Source of the DNA: Shewanella mesophila
Lineage (GTDB): Bacteria; Pseudomonadota; Gammaproteobacteria; Enterobacterales; Shewanellaceae
NCBI RefSeq assembly: GCF_019457515.1
Contig: NZ_CP080421.1
Location: 1,922,001 to 1,986,000 of the forward strand
DNA length: 64,000 nucleotides
Direction of reading: 5' to 3'
Below the pieces are notes generated by a model. That model saw nothing but the letters and a program-made list of their open reading frames with translations. It did no database searches and had not been told where the DNA came from. Below are positions 43,759 to 53,116 of this stretch, in pieces. The translations under genes were made by a program, and so were the position numbers. The first letter of the stretch is position 1, and the number at the start of each line of letters is the position of its first letter.

Positions 43759-43785
43759 GGTCATCATTGGTCGAAAATGATGACC
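43759..43785 (+). promoter_or_regulatory. Leader hairpin of rplY (possible L25 autoregulatory site)
   Basis: A perfect 10-bp stem GGTCATCATT / AATGATGACC with loop GGTCGAA ends 32 bases before the L25 start codon. Autoregulation of rplY through a structured 5' leader has been described in E. coli relatives. The lack of a following T-run argues against a terminator. The role here is inferred. Confidence 0.55.
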
Positions 43786-43817
43786 ACCTAAAATTATTTT
43801 TAATAAGTGAGTCTATT

Positions 43818-44105
43818 ATGTCTTATACAATCGCCGCACAAACCCGCACTGCAGTTGGGAAAGGTTCGAGCCGCCGCCTACGTCATGCTGGTAAAGTTCC
43901 TGCTGTTATCTATGGTGCGGGCAACGAACCTGTTTCTATCGAATTCGAACACAGAGAGATCATTAACATTCAAGCGAATGAAGATTTCTACACTTCAGAC
44001 ATCACTATCGTTTTAGATGGTAAAGAAGTTAAAGTTCGTGTTCAAGCTATGCAACGTCACGCGTTCAAGCCTCTAATTGAGCATGTGGATTTCACTTTCG
44101 CTTAA
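43818..44105 (+). CDS. rplY: 50S ribosomal protein L25
   Basis: L25 binds 5S rRNA in the large subunit. The 95-residue protein begins [22 protein letters not shown] and contains [19 protein letters not shown] and the C-terminal [20 protein letters not shown], which is the short form of L25 as in E. coli (94 residues) without the CTC extension. I start at ATG 43818. The open frame extends upstream through the leader hairpin but without family similarity. A terminator follows the stop. Confidence 0.98.
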   Translation: MSYTIAAQTRTAVGKGSSRRLRHAGKVPAVIYGAGNEPVSIEFEHREIINIQANEDFYTSDITIVLDGKEVKVRVQAMQRHAFKPLIEHVDFTFA

Positions 44106-44121
44106 TGCGAAGTGAAACAAT

Positions 44122-44148
44122 AAAAAAGCGCCTATAAGGCGCTTTTTT
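44122..44148. terminator. Bidirectional terminator between rplY and spoVR
   Basis: AAAAAAGCGCC / GGCGCTTTTTT with a TATA-type loop. The A-run on the left and T-run on the right let it serve both convergent genes. Confidence 0.9.
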
Positions 44149-44186
44149 ATTGTCTGCTTTTAGTCGGAAAGCGTAATTTTGTTGCA

Positions 44187-45713
44187 TTAAATGCTATCTA
44201 GCTCGGCCTGTTTATCAGGACATGAGGCAATGATCTGAGATTCGCCCTGTTCATCAAGTTGTTCTAACGTGACGGAAAACCCCCAAAGCCGATGCAGATG
44301 TTTCATCACTTCATTACAACTGTCATCTAGTGGAATTCGATTGATAGGGATATAACGTAATATCAATGAACGATCACCAGATACGGCGACACTTTGTACT
44401 TGGATATTGGGTTCTAGGTTTGACAGGTTATATTGCTGAGACAGTTTTTGACGTATATCTTGATAGCCCTGTTCATCATGAATTGCCGACACGTTGAGAT
44501 AGTTTTTTTTGTCATCGTCAAGAATACTGAATAATTTAAATTGACGAATGATATTGGGTGACAAGTATTGGCTAATAAAACTTTCATCTTTAAAGTTTGC
44601 CATCGCAAAGTGCAGAGTCTCAAGCCAGTCGCTCCCCGCGATATCTGGAAACCAACGCTTATCCTCCTCTGTTGGTGATTCGCAAATTCTGCGGATATCA
44701 ACGAACATATTAAACCCCAAAGCATAGGGGTTAATGCCACTATAATAAGGGCTGTTGTAACTTGGCTGCGCAACAACATTGGTGTGATTTTTTAAGAATT
44801 CAATCATAAACCGGTCACTAACCAAGCCATCATCGTAGAGGTGGTTGAGTATGGTGTAGTGCCAGAAAGTTGCCCAACCTTCATTCATTACCTGAGTTTG
44901 CTTTTGAGGGTAAAAATACTGTCCCATTTTTCTGACAATACGAACCACCTCGCGTTGCCAAGGTTCAAGCAGAGGTGCATTCTTTTCGATGAAATAGAGA
45001 ATATTCTCTTGAGGTTCGGTTGGAAAGTTAGCCCTGAGTTCCGCTTTTTCTGCCGCAGGATTTAGAGGAATCGTGCGCCATAGGTCGTTCACCTGACTTT
45101 GCAGATACTCTTCGCGCTCTTTTTGGCGAATTTTTTCCTCTTTAAGTGAGATCTCACTTGGACGTTTATAGCGGTCAACACCATAGTTCATCAAAGCATG
45201 ACAGGAGTCGATAACGAGTTCTACTTGCTCTGCACCATAACGCTCTTCACATTCGCGGATATAATTTTTGGCAAACACAAGATAGTCAATGATTGAGCTC
45301 GCATCGGTCCAGGTTTTAAACAGATAATTACCTTTGAAAAAGCTGTTATGGCCAAAGCACGCATGGGCCATGACTAATGCTTGCATCGTAATGGTATTTT
45401 CTTCCATGAGATAGGCAATACAAGGATCTGAGTTAATTACAATCTCATAGGCAAGCCCCATCTGTCCACGCTTGTAGCCTTGCTCCGTTTCAATGAACTT
45501 TTTGCCAAAGGACCAATGGGTATACCCAATCGGCATACCTATCCCGGCGTAGGCATCCATCATTTGCTCTGCCGTGATAACTTCTATTTGATTGGGATAA
45601 GTATCGAGGCGATAGTGCGCTGCAACCCTTTCAATTTCAGTGAGATAAGACTGTAGTAAATCAAATGTCCAATCCGGACCATCATCCATTCTATTGCGCT
45701 TTTTTGAATTCAT
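44187..45713 (-). CDS. SpoVR family protein (YcgB-like)
   Basis: This 508-residue protein is homologous to SpoVR of Bacillus and YcgB of E. coli. It shows the conserved DGPDWTFDLL start, GMPIGYTHWSFGKKF, AHACFGHNSFFKGNYLFKTW, and the metal-like MNEGWATFWHYTILN segment. The biochemical role is not settled; the family is linked with the PrkA/YeaH stress module. The gene is third in the prkA-yeaH-spoVR operon, ten bases after yeaH. Its direction and spacing say it is co-expressed with them, probably in stationary phase or nutrient stress. Confidence 0.92.
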   Translation of the reverse strand: MNSKKRNRMDDGPDWTFDLLQSYLTEIERVAAHYRLDTYPNQIEVITAEQMMDAYAGIGMPIGYTHWSFGKKFIETEQGYKRGQMGLAYEIVINSDPCIAYLMEENTITMQALVMAHACFGHNSFFKGNYLFKTWTDASSIIDYLVFAKNYIRECEERYGAEQVELVIDSCHALMNYGVDRYKRPSEISLKEEKIRQKEREEYLQSQVNDLWRTIPLNPAAEKAELRANFPTEPQENILYFIEKNAPLLEPWQREVVRIVRKMGQYFYPQKQTQVMNEGWATFWHYTILNHLYDDGLVSDRFMIEFLKNHTNVVAQPSYNSPYYSGINPYALGFNMFVDIRRICESPTEEDKRWFPDIAGSDWLETLHFAMANFKDESFISQYLSPNIIRQFKLFSILDDDKKNYLNVSAIHDEQGYQDIRQKLSQQYNLSNLEPNIQVQSVAVSGDRSLILRYIPINRIPLDDSCNEVMKHLHRLWGFSVTLEQLDEQGESQIIASCPDKQAELDSI

Positions 45714-45722
45714 AAGTCCCCC

Positions 45723-46991
45723 TTAAACAGCTTGCTTTTTAAACAACTCTCTAAATACAGGATAGATATCTTCAGCTTGTTTAATATGTTGAACGGCAAT
45801 GTTATCGTGAGTCTTTTGTAGCCCTTCATATTCGCGCCATAGTGTTTGGTGGGCACGGTTAGTTATCTCTATATAGCTAAAGTAGCGCACTACTGGGAGT
45901 AGTTGTTTCTCTAATAATTGTCGGCAGGTAGGGGAGTCATCGGCCCAGTTGTCACCGTCAGATGCTTGTGCTGCGTAGATATTCCATTCGCTCTGGGGAT
46001 AGCGTTTTTGTTGGATCTCATGCATTAACTTAAGTGCGCTCGAGACAATAGTTCCGCCAGTTTCTTGAGAATAGAAGAACTCATGTTCGTCGACCTCTTT
46101 TGCTTGGGTATGATGACGGATATAGACAACGTCTAGGTTTTTATAGGTTCGGGTAAGAAACAGATAGAGCAGTATGTAAAAGCGTTTCGCCATATCTTTT
46201 GTCGCCTGATCCATAGAGCCTGATACATCCATCAGGCAGAACATCACAGCCTGACTCGACGGAACCTCTCGTTTGGCAAAATTGTTGTAGCGGAGATCGA
46301 AAGTATCGATAAAGGGGACTTTTGCAATTCGGGCCTCGAGTTCGCAGATCTGCTCTTTTAAGCTGATGATCTTTTCTGCTTCAGAACCAGGCGTTTGTTC
46401 CAATAGTTCCAGTTCCGCTTTTAATTCGGCCAATAGGGCTTTCTTTGACGATGACATGGCAATGCGTCTCGCAAGCGATGAACGCAGGGATCGAACGATA
46501 TTGATATTGGCTGGAACACCATCATTAGTAAAACCAGCGCGATAAGTTTGGTACTCAACTAATTTATTGAGTCGATTATTCTGTAAGTTGGGTAACTCTA
46601 GATCTTCAAATAGCAGTTCCAAATACTCATCTTTTGAAATTTGAAACACAAAGTCATCTTCTCCCTCTCCGGAATTAGAGGCATCCCCCTGACCACTACC
46701 TTTACCGCCTCCTTGAGGAGGACGGTCGAGCTTGTCACCGCGAGAAAATTGATCGTTGCCAGGATGAACTCGTTCTTTTACTCCGCCGCGACCTTGGTGA
46801 AAAGAGGGCTCACTGATATCTCTAGTTGGAATACCAATCGTTTCTCCTTTATCTATATCGGTAACACTGCGTCTTGTTACCGCATCGCTAACCGCTTTTT
46901 TTATTTGCTGTTTATAGCGATTGATAAACCGTTGTCGATTGACTGTACTTTTACCCTTGGCATTTAACCTTCTATCGATAAAATTAGCCAT
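45723..46991 (-). CDS. DUF444 / YeaH-type von Willebrand-like protein
   Basis: The 422-residue protein begins [20 protein letters not shown] and has a basic, Gly-rich linker ([12 protein letters not shown], about 90-110) and a vWA-like half with the MIDAS-type signature [17 protein letters not shown] (DxSxS). YeaH works with the kinase YeaG in stress and nitrogen-starvation responses of E. coli, probably as an adaptor. I start at the internal ATG 46991, which has GAGGAGGTGCGC before it. The frame is open further, to 47030, without family match. It lies 48 bases after prkA. Confidence 0.93.
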   Translation of the reverse strand: MANFIDRRLNAKGKSTVNRQRFINRYKQQIKKAVSDAVTRRSVTDIDKGETIGIPTRDISEPSFHQGRGGVKERVHPGNDQFSRGDKLDRPPQGGGKGSGQGDASNSGEGEDDFVFQISKDEYLELLFEDLELPNLQNNRLNKLVEYQTYRAGFTNDGVPANINIVRSLRSSLARRIAMSSSKKALLAELKAELELLEQTPGSEAEKIISLKEQICELEARIAKVPFIDTFDLRYNNFAKREVPSSQAVMFCLMDVSGSMDQATKDMAKRFYILLYLFLTRTYKNLDVVYIRHHTQAKEVDEHEFFYSQETGGTIVSSALKLMHEIQQKRYPQSEWNIYAAQASDGDNWADDSPTCRQLLEKQLLPVVRYFSYIEITNRAHQTLWREYEGLQKTHDNIAVQHIKQAEDIYPVFRELFKKQAV

Positions 46992-47039
46992 GCGCACCTC
47001 CTCAAGACTCGTGGGGAGCAAGCTCCCCATTGGGGATTA

Positions 47040-48974
47040 TCAAGATGATTTACGCACCCGTAGATACCACTCTGATAATAGCCTTACTTGTTTTTTGGTA
47101 TAGCCTTTTTCCATCATACGATTAACGAAGTCATCATGCTTTCGTTGATCATCGGTGGATGTTTTTGCATTAAAGGAGATCACTGGCAGTAGATCTTCGG
47201 TATTAGAAAACATCTTTTTCTCGATAACGGTACGCAGTTTTTCGTAGCTGGTCCAAAGCGGGTTTGAACCATCGTTGTTTGCCCTAGCTCTGAGTACAAA
47301 GTTAACGATCTCATTCCTGAAATCTTTGGGATTACTGATCCCAGCCGGTTTCTCAATCTTCTCTAGCTCAGCATTGAGTGCTTGGCGGTCAAATAGTTGC
47401 CCAGTTTCAGGATCGCGATACTCTTGATCTTGAATCCAAAAGTCGGCGTAGGTGACATAGCGGTCAAAGATATTTTGACCGTATTCGGAGTATGACTCTA
47501 GGTACGCAGTTTGGATCTCTTTACCGATAAATTCGATGTACTTAGGTGTTAAATAGCCTTTTAAAAACTCCAGATAGCGTTCGGCAGTTTCACTGGGAAA
47601 TTGCTCTTGCTCAATTTGGCGCTCTAATACATAAAACAGGTGGACTGGGTTTGCTGCGATTTCACTATGGTCGAAGTTAAATACCTTGGATAAAATTTTA
47701 AATGCAAATCGAGTCGATAATCCCTGCATCCCTTCATCGACCCCTGCATAGTCACGATACTCTTGGTAGGACTTCGCCTTAGGATCTGTGTCTTTTAGAC
47801 TTTCGCCATCATAGACGCGCATTTTTGAGTAAACTGATGAGTTTTCGGGTGTTTTTATCCGAGACAACACACTAAACTGAGCTAGTGTTTCTAGTGTATA
47901 AGGGGCGCATGGTGCTTGAGATAACTCAGAGTTAAATAACAATTTTTTATAGATCTTGATCTCTTCAGATAGGCGCAAACAGTAGGGGACTTTGACTATG
48001 TAAACCCTGTCTAAGAAGGCCTCATTGGTTTTGTTGTTTCTAAAGGTTGTCCACTCAGATTCATTCGAGTGCGCAAGAATAATTCCGCTGTAGGGAAGTG
48101 CCGATAGTCCTTCAGTACCGTTGTAGTTACCTTCCTGTGTTGCAGTTAGTAAAGGATGCAGCACCTTTATCGGTGCCTTGAACATCTCTACAAACTCCAT
48201 CAATCCTTGATTGGCGCGGCAAAGGGCGCCTGAATAGGAGTAGGCATCGGCATCATGTTGGGCGAAATGCTCTAACTGACGAATATCAACTTTACCCACG
48301 AGTGAAGAGATATCTTGGTTGTTCTCATCTCCAGGTTCAGTTTTAGCTATGCCAAGTTGATCTAAGATAGAGGGATAGACTTTAACCACTTTAAATTGCG
48401 ATATGTCGCCACCAAATTCATGTAGGCGCTTAACCGCCCAAGGTGACATGATCGTCTTTAAGTAGCGCTCAGGAATGTTGTACTCCTTTTGCAATAGCTC
48501 TGCGTCTTCCTCTGGATTGAATAGACAAAATGGATGGTCATTCACAGGACTTCGAACGCCGTTCGCACTCAATATATAGATGGGAACATGTTGCATTAAG
48601 GATTTCAGTTTTTCAGCGAGCGACGACTTACCACCACCGACAGGGCCGAGAAGGTAAAGGATCTGCTTCGATTCCTCTAACCCTTGGGCCGAGTGTTTTA
48701 GGTAGGCGACGATCTGTTCAATCGCTTCTTCCATGCCGTAGAAGTCTTTGAACGCGGGATAACGTGAGATCAATCGGTTAGAAAATATTCGACTCAGCAC
48801 GGAATCTTTAGAGGTATCGATCACTTCGGGTTGACCGATCGCGATTAATAATCGCTCCGCTGCGGATGCATAGGCGGTACGATCTTCTTTACATAAGGTT
48901 AAAAACTCTTGTAAAGAATACTCTTCGTCTAATTTTTTTTCATAGCGCTGTTGATAATGCTCAAATATGCCCAT
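47040..48974 (-). CDS. prkA: Serine protein kinase PrkA (YeaG)
   Basis: This 644-residue cytoplasmic AAA+-related kinase phosphorylates protein targets in stress responses. The sequence has the P-loop LLGPVGGGKSSLAEKLKSL (about residues 107-125), YSGIILAHSNESEW, DRVYIVKVPYCLRLSEE, and the C-terminal PrkA domain with EKPAGISNPKDFRNEIVNF. It starts MGIFEHYQQRYEKKLDEEYS, as is usual. The first gene of the prkA-yeaH-spoVR operon, it is read leftward from the 49000 region. Upstream lie a palindromic TGCAACAGTTGCA (49107-49119) and an AT-rich stretch. Confidence 0.97.
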   Translation of the reverse strand: MGIFEHYQQRYEKKLDEEYSLQEFLTLCKEDRTAYASAAERLLIAIGQPEVIDTSKDSVLSRIFSNRLISRYPAFKDFYGMEEAIEQIVAYLKHSAQGLEESKQILYLLGPVGGGKSSLAEKLKSLMQHVPIYILSANGVRSPVNDHPFCLFNPEEDAELLQKEYNIPERYLKTIMSPWAVKRLHEFGGDISQFKVVKVYPSILDQLGIAKTEPGDENNQDISSLVGKVDIRQLEHFAQHDADAYSYSGALCRANQGLMEFVEMFKAPIKVLHPLLTATQEGNYNGTEGLSALPYSGIILAHSNESEWTTFRNNKTNEAFLDRVYIVKVPYCLRLSEEIKIYKKLLFNSELSQAPCAPYTLETLAQFSVLSRIKTPENSSVYSKMRVYDGESLKDTDPKAKSYQEYRDYAGVDEGMQGLSTRFAFKILSKVFNFDHSEIAANPVHLFYVLERQIEQEQFPSETAERYLEFLKGYLTPKYIEFIGKEIQTAYLESYSEYGQNIFDRYVTYADFWIQDQEYRDPETGQLFDRQALNAELEKIEKPAGISNPKDFRNEIVNFVLRARANNDGSNPLWTSYEKLRTVIEKKMFSNTEDLLPVISFNAKTSTDDQRKHDDFVNRMMEKGYTKKQVRLLSEWYLRVRKSS

Positions 48975-49168
48975 TTTTCACCCCCTGAAACGCCAACGAT
49001 ATATCGTAAGGAACAACTGATATTCAGCGACCTACTCTTAATAATAGACGTTAAATGTGACGAGGCTAGGAAAAAAGTATAATAAAAACAATAACAAAAC
49101 ATTGCAAATGCAACAGTTGCATATGTTGTATTACCTTAAACTGATGAGAATAGTCTGTTTTTAGACAT

Positions 49169-49200
49169 AAAAAAGGGAGCCATTAATGGCTCCCTTTTCT
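49169..49200. terminator. Terminator after sodB
   Basis: AAAAGGGAGCCATT / AATGGCTCCCTTTT stem with almost no loop. Read on the minus strand it ends the sodB transcript. The stretch 48975-49168 is the prkA promoter region and shows no gene. Confidence 0.88.
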
Positions 49201-49212
49201 GTGTGGTATCGA

Positions 49213-49797
49213 TTAACCAGCGAAGTTACTGTTAACGAATTCCCAGTTAACCAGTTCCCAGAAGTGTGCTAGGTAATCTGGACGCACGTTACGGTAATCG
49301 ATGTAGTATGCATGTTCCCACACATCAACTGTCATTAATGGTGTTACACCTTCATCAGTTAGCGGCGTAGCAGCATTGCTGGTGTTTACGATAGCAACGC
49401 TACCATCAGCATTTTTAACTAACCAAGTCCAAGCGCTACCAAAATTGTTCACAGCTGCATCTGTGAATTGTGCTTTAAATGCATCGAAAGAACCGAACGC
49501 AGCATCGATTGCTGCCGCTACTTCACCAGTAGCCGCGCCGCCACCGTTAGGTGATAGGCAGTTCCAGTAGAAAGTGTGGTTCCAGATCTGAGCAGCATTA
49601 TTGAAAATACCACCAGTAGAAGTTTTGATGATCTCTTCTAGGCTTTTTTCTGCAAGTTCGGTACCTTCAACTAGACCGTTTAGCTTCACGACATAAGTGT
49701 TGTGATGCTTACCATAGTGGTACTCAATAGTTTCTTGGGAAATATGGGGCTCTAGTGCGTTTTTTGCATAAGGAAGTGCTGGTAATTCAAAAGCCAT
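49213..49797 (-). CDS. sodB: Superoxide dismutase [Fe]
   Basis: SodB converts superoxide to hydrogen peroxide and oxygen in the cytoplasm. The 194-residue protein has the metal ligands His27 (YHYGKHHNTYV), His74 (AAQIWNHTFYWN), Asp157 and His161 (MTVDVWEHAYYIDYRNVRPD). The start MAFELPALPYAKNALEP and the FGSAWTWLVKN segment are of the iron type. I start at ATG 49797, where ATTGACATTCAATG leaves GGAGAAAA as the binding site (TTTTCTCC on the plus strand). The frame is open further upstream without similarity. It is divergent from grxD. Confidence 0.97.
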   Translation of the reverse strand: MAFELPALPYAKNALEPHISQETIEYHYGKHHNTYVVKLNGLVEGTELAEKSLEEIIKTSTGGIFNNAAQIWNHTFYWNCLSPNGGGAATGEVAAAIDAAFGSFDAFKAQFTDAAVNNFGSAWTWLVKNADGSVAIVNTSNAATPLTDEGVTPLMTVDVWEHAYYIDYRNVRPDYLAHFWELVNWEFVNSNFAG

Positions 49798-50027
49798 GTT
49801 TTTTCTCCATTGACATTCAATTGTCTTTTTAGGTTTGCTCACTCGGCACATTCTACCTGATAAAATTGTGATGTGAATCATTGTTTGGCCGATTTCTTCG
49901 ATTAATTCAATCGGCATATTGCTTGGTTTAAAAACCATAAAAAAAGTAGGTTTTTGTTCTGGCCTTTCCTGACGTACAATAGACCAAATTGTTTAAGTAG
50001 CTTAAGTTGCACTATTTAGGAAAGAAT

Positions 50028-50378
50028 ATGGAAACGAATGAAACCGTAGAAAAAATCAAACTGCAAATTGCTGAAAACCCAATCATTGTCTATATGAAAG
50101 GTTCTCCTAAGTTACCTAGCTGTGGATTCTCTTCTCAAGTTGCTCAGCTTATGATCAATTGCGGTGCACAGTTTGCGTATGTCGATATTTTGCAGCATCC
50201 AGATATCCGCAGCGAATTGCCTAAGTATGCAAACTGGCCAACCTTCCCACAACTATGGGTTGAGGGTGAACTAGTTGGCGGTTGTGACATTCTGACCGAA
50301 ATGTATCAAAAGGGTGAGCTACAAACCTTGATTAATGACACTGCGGCTAAGTATCCAGCTGCGCAAGCTGATGCGTAA
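50028..50378 (+). CDS. grxD: Monothiol glutaredoxin GrxD
   Basis: This glutaredoxin 4-type protein binds and passes on [2Fe-2S] clusters, cooperating with BolA-type proteins. The 116-residue product has YMKGSPKLPSCGFSSQ with the CGFS active site, then YANWPTFPQLWVEGELVGGCD with the cis-Pro and glutathione-binding parts. It begins METNETVEKIKLQIAENPI. I chose ATG 50028 after TTTAGGAAAGAAT. It is divergent from sodB, and both concern iron and oxidative stress. A terminator follows. Confidence 0.96.
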   Translation: METNETVEKIKLQIAENPIIVYMKGSPKLPSCGFSSQVAQLMINCGAQFAYVDILQHPDIRSELPKYANWPTFPQLWVEGELVGGCDILTEMYQKGELQTLINDTAAKYPAAQADA

Positions 50379-50396
50379 ATTAGCTTAAGTGCATGT

Positions 50397-50422
50397 AAGC
50401 CCTTCAATTGAAGGGCTTTTTT
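50397..50422 (+). terminator. Terminator after grxD
   Basis: AAGCCCTTCAA / TTGAAGGGCTT perfect stem followed by T5. The 95 bases to uraA contain partly complementary arms (CCGTC.TGAGAT and ATCT.GAGACGG) that may form the uraA terminator. Confidence 0.9.
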
Positions 50423-50517
50423 ATTGCTGCTGTTGTTCCGTCCTGAGATAAACTGACACTTTGGCGGCTTATTTATGAAAGTTCAGTGTCCCATCTTGAG
50501 ACGGATATAAACAATGA

Positions 50518-51750
50518 TTATTCGGTGATGGTTTGACTAGGCTTAGGCATAGGCAATAGCAGATTCATCGTAATGGCGACGATGCCGCAAAGACTGATCC
50601 CTGTAAGGCTAAATGAGCCTATACCAAAGGCCATACCGCCAATTCCGAAGACCAGCGTGACTCCAACAATACAGAGGTTTCTTGGTTCACCAAGATCGAC
50701 GTGATTCCTAATTAGCGAGTTCAAACCTACCGCAGCAATAGAACCAAAGAGTAAACACATGATGCCGCCCATCACTGGCACCGGGATAGTTTGCATTAAT
50801 GCGCCTAATTTACCGACAAACGCTAAGGTGATTGCCGTAATGGCTGTCCAGGTCATGATCCGTGGGTCAAAGCTTTTAGTGAGTGTTACCGCGCCAGTGA
50901 CTTCAGAGTAAGTAGTATTTGGTGGTCCACCTAATGCGGATGCGGCGATTGTCGCGATGCCGTCGCCACTGAGAGTACGATGCAGTCCTGGCTTCTTAAT
51001 ATAGTCTTTGCCTGTGACATTTGATATTGCCAAAATATCACCGATATGTTCAACCGCTGGGGCAATTGCTACAGGGATCATAAAGGCTACGGCGTGCCAA
51101 TTAAACTCTGGCGCAACGAAGTTTGGTATAGCAAACCAATTGGCATTATGAACCGGTGAGAAATCGACAATGCCAAATATCAGGCTGAGACTATAGCCGA
51201 CAATGATCCCTGCTAATATCGGCATCAATTTAGCAATGCCTTTAGCAAATATAGCAACGCCAATGGTCGAAAGCAGAGATGCTAATGAGATGATGAGTGC
51301 GTGGTTACCATCGACTAAGGTTAAACTTCCGTCACCGCTCTTACCCAGTGCCATATTGACGGCAACAGGCGCGAGTCCTAGGCCAATAACGATAATGACT
51401 GGGCCGACGACGACCGGTGGCAGTAAGCGTTTAATGAAGTTATCGCCGCGTAATTTAACCACGCTTGCTAATATGAGGTAGACGAAACCCGCGGCCATGA
51501 GTCCGCCCATTGTTGAGGGGATCCCCCAAGTTTGGACGCCGTATAGTATTGGCGCAATGAAAGCAAAAGAGGAGGCCAAAAATATCGGGACTTGGCGTTT
51601 GGTCACGAGCTGGAAAAGCAGGGTTCCAATACCGGCTGTAAATAGTGCGACATTGGTATCTAATCCGGTTAATAGCGGCATGAGCACCAGCGCACCAAAG
51701 GCAACAAATAACATTTGTGCGCCTTGTAGCGGAATAGCTAAACGATTCAT
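50518..51750 (-). CDS. uraA: Uracil permease (NCS2 family)
   Basis: An inner-membrane proton symporter importing uracil for salvage. The 410-residue protein has about 14 hydrophobic segments, the NCS2 start GAQMLFVAFGALVLMPLLTGL, and the family substrate-site segment PVAIAPAVEHIGDILAISNV (Glu in EHIGD) around residue 236. LGGPPNTTYSEVTGAV then follows (Glu near 285). The N-terminus MNRLAIPLQGAQ is short, as in UraA. It is read leftward as a single gene. No pyrR-type leader is obvious upstream. Confidence 0.94.
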   Translation of the reverse strand: MNRLAIPLQGAQMLFVAFGALVLMPLLTGLDTNVALFTAGIGTLLFQLVTKRQVPIFLASSFAFIAPILYGVQTWGIPSTMGGLMAAGFVYLILASVVKLRGDNFIKRLLPPVVVGPVIIVIGLGLAPVAVNMALGKSGDGSLTLVDGNHALIISLASLLSTIGVAIFAKGIAKLMPILAGIIVGYSLSLIFGIVDFSPVHNANWFAIPNFVAPEFNWHAVAFMIPVAIAPAVEHIGDILAISNVTGKDYIKKPGLHRTLSGDGIATIAASALGGPPNTTYSEVTGAVTLTKSFDPRIMTWTAITAITLAFVGKLGALMQTIPVPVMGGIMCLLFGSIAAVGLNSLIRNHVDLGEPRNLCIVGVTLVFGIGGMAFGIGSFSLTGISLCGIVAITMNLLLPMPKPSQTITE

Positions 51751-51945
51751 TATTAATCTCTTTTTATAAGTTTTTGTAGGGTAAACCGGTTAATGTTAAC
51801 GTCTTGATGCTTCTTTTGCATCCTTGTTGATCACATTCTGGTGTTCTCACTAAAAAAAATCGTCATGACAGGTAAAGCGAACAGGCATGATTTAGGCTTG
51901 TGTGTTACACTGCCGCCATTGTATTTGGTTGAAGAATTGATACGG

Positions 51946-53046
51946 ATGTTCAAGAGTCTTATTTATGTTTTTTATATGACGCTGTTGGTGATGAGCGTTA
52001 ATCTTGCCAGCGCCTCGGAGTTGCTTCAGCTCAATGAGAGTGCTGTTAAGGTAGAGAACCGTACAACGCAAACTAAAAATGACGCTCTGAAACAAGCATT
52101 TAAGAATGTCTTGTTGAAAAACTCGGGGAGCCCAAACGCATTTTCAGTTCCTAGTATTGCCGCTGCGATAAATAATCCAACTGCGTATATTCGTCAATTT
52201 GGTTATCAAGAGATTGACGGGCAACTCTATTTGAACGTGTCATTTGATCACCAAAAAATCATTAAACTGCTGCGTGATGAGCAGTTACCCGTTTGGGGCA
52301 AGCAGAGACCATTAACTCTGTTTTGGTTGAGTCAAGAACAGCACGGCGAACGTGCTGTTGTAAGTGATGCCTCGATTTTAGAGAGTCGCCGCTATATTGG
52401 TGAACTGACAGCTGAGCTTGGGGTGCCGGTGTTATTGCCTATCATGGATCTAGATGATTCTATGCTGGTCAGTGTGACCGACATTCGTGGTATGTTTGCT
52501 GACCAAGTTGCGGTTGCGTCCGCACGGTACAATAGCGATTATTTTGTTATGGCTTCGATAGATGCCGCTGCTGACAGCCAAGTCAGTTATAGTATGGTAC
52601 TGTATCCCACTGTATCGGGTGATGCATTGTTTAACCCCTTGGCGCAGCGTTCCGGCACGGCGCTTGATGCCAATGCCGCGATTAATGAGATATTCACTGC
52701 TCTGAGTGAATACTATGTTAGTCGCTATGCGGTTGCTGATAGCGGCGAGTCATTGATGACTCAACTGATCTTTACCGATATCACAGAGCGAAAGCAGCTT
52801 GTCGATATTGAGAAATATCTTGCCCAGCTTAGTGCTGTCAAATCCGTGCGCCTAACTCAGTTACGTGGTGTTTCCGCTGAGTTTTCTGTCCAGCTATTTG
52901 GTACGGAAGACGATCTCTTTCGGCTGCTAAAGTTAGAATCAAAAATTAAATCGCAACCTGTGACTGTGCCTGTATCGCTTGGAAAGGGCGATCCGTTAGC
53001 ACCATCACAGAGTGAGACCATTAACTATATTTGGCTGGGTCATTAA
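51946..53046 (+). CDS. DUF2066 family exported protein
   Basis: This 366-residue protein has a signal peptide (MFKSLIYVFYMTLLVMSVNL, cleavage near ASA-SELLQ). The mature part opens with the DUF2066 pattern VKVENRTTQTKNDALKQAFK, NVLLKNSG and IRQFGYQEIDGQLYLNVSFD. No catalytic motif is recognisable. Members are found next to hda in Shewanella and Vibrio relatives, but the function is unknown. I chose ATG 51946 rather than the TTG/ATG starts near 51841, because only the shorter product has a proper signal peptide. It lies 70 bases before hda. Confidence 0.85.
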   Translation: MFKSLIYVFYMTLLVMSVNLASASELLQLNESAVKVENRTTQTKNDALKQAFKNVLLKNSGSPNAFSVPSIAAAINNPTAYIRQFGYQEIDGQLYLNVSFDHQKIIKLLRDEQLPVWGKQRPLTLFWLSQEQHGERAVVSDASILESRRYIGELTAELGVPVLLPIMDLDDSMLVSVTDIRGMFADQVAVASARYNSDYFVMASIDAAADSQVSYSMVLYPTVSGDALFNPLAQRSGTALDANAAINEIFTALSEYYVSRYAVADSGESLMTQLIFTDITERKQLVDIEKYLAQLSAVKSVRLTQLRGVSAEFSVQLFGTEDDLFRLLKLESKIKSQPVTVPVSLGKGDPLAPSQSETINYIWLGH

Positions 53047-53116
53047 TGTAAGCTGGGTTCAATTGTGTTTGGATCCAGTTGTGTCGTACCAGACAAATGA
53101 TATTGAGAGTTGATTA

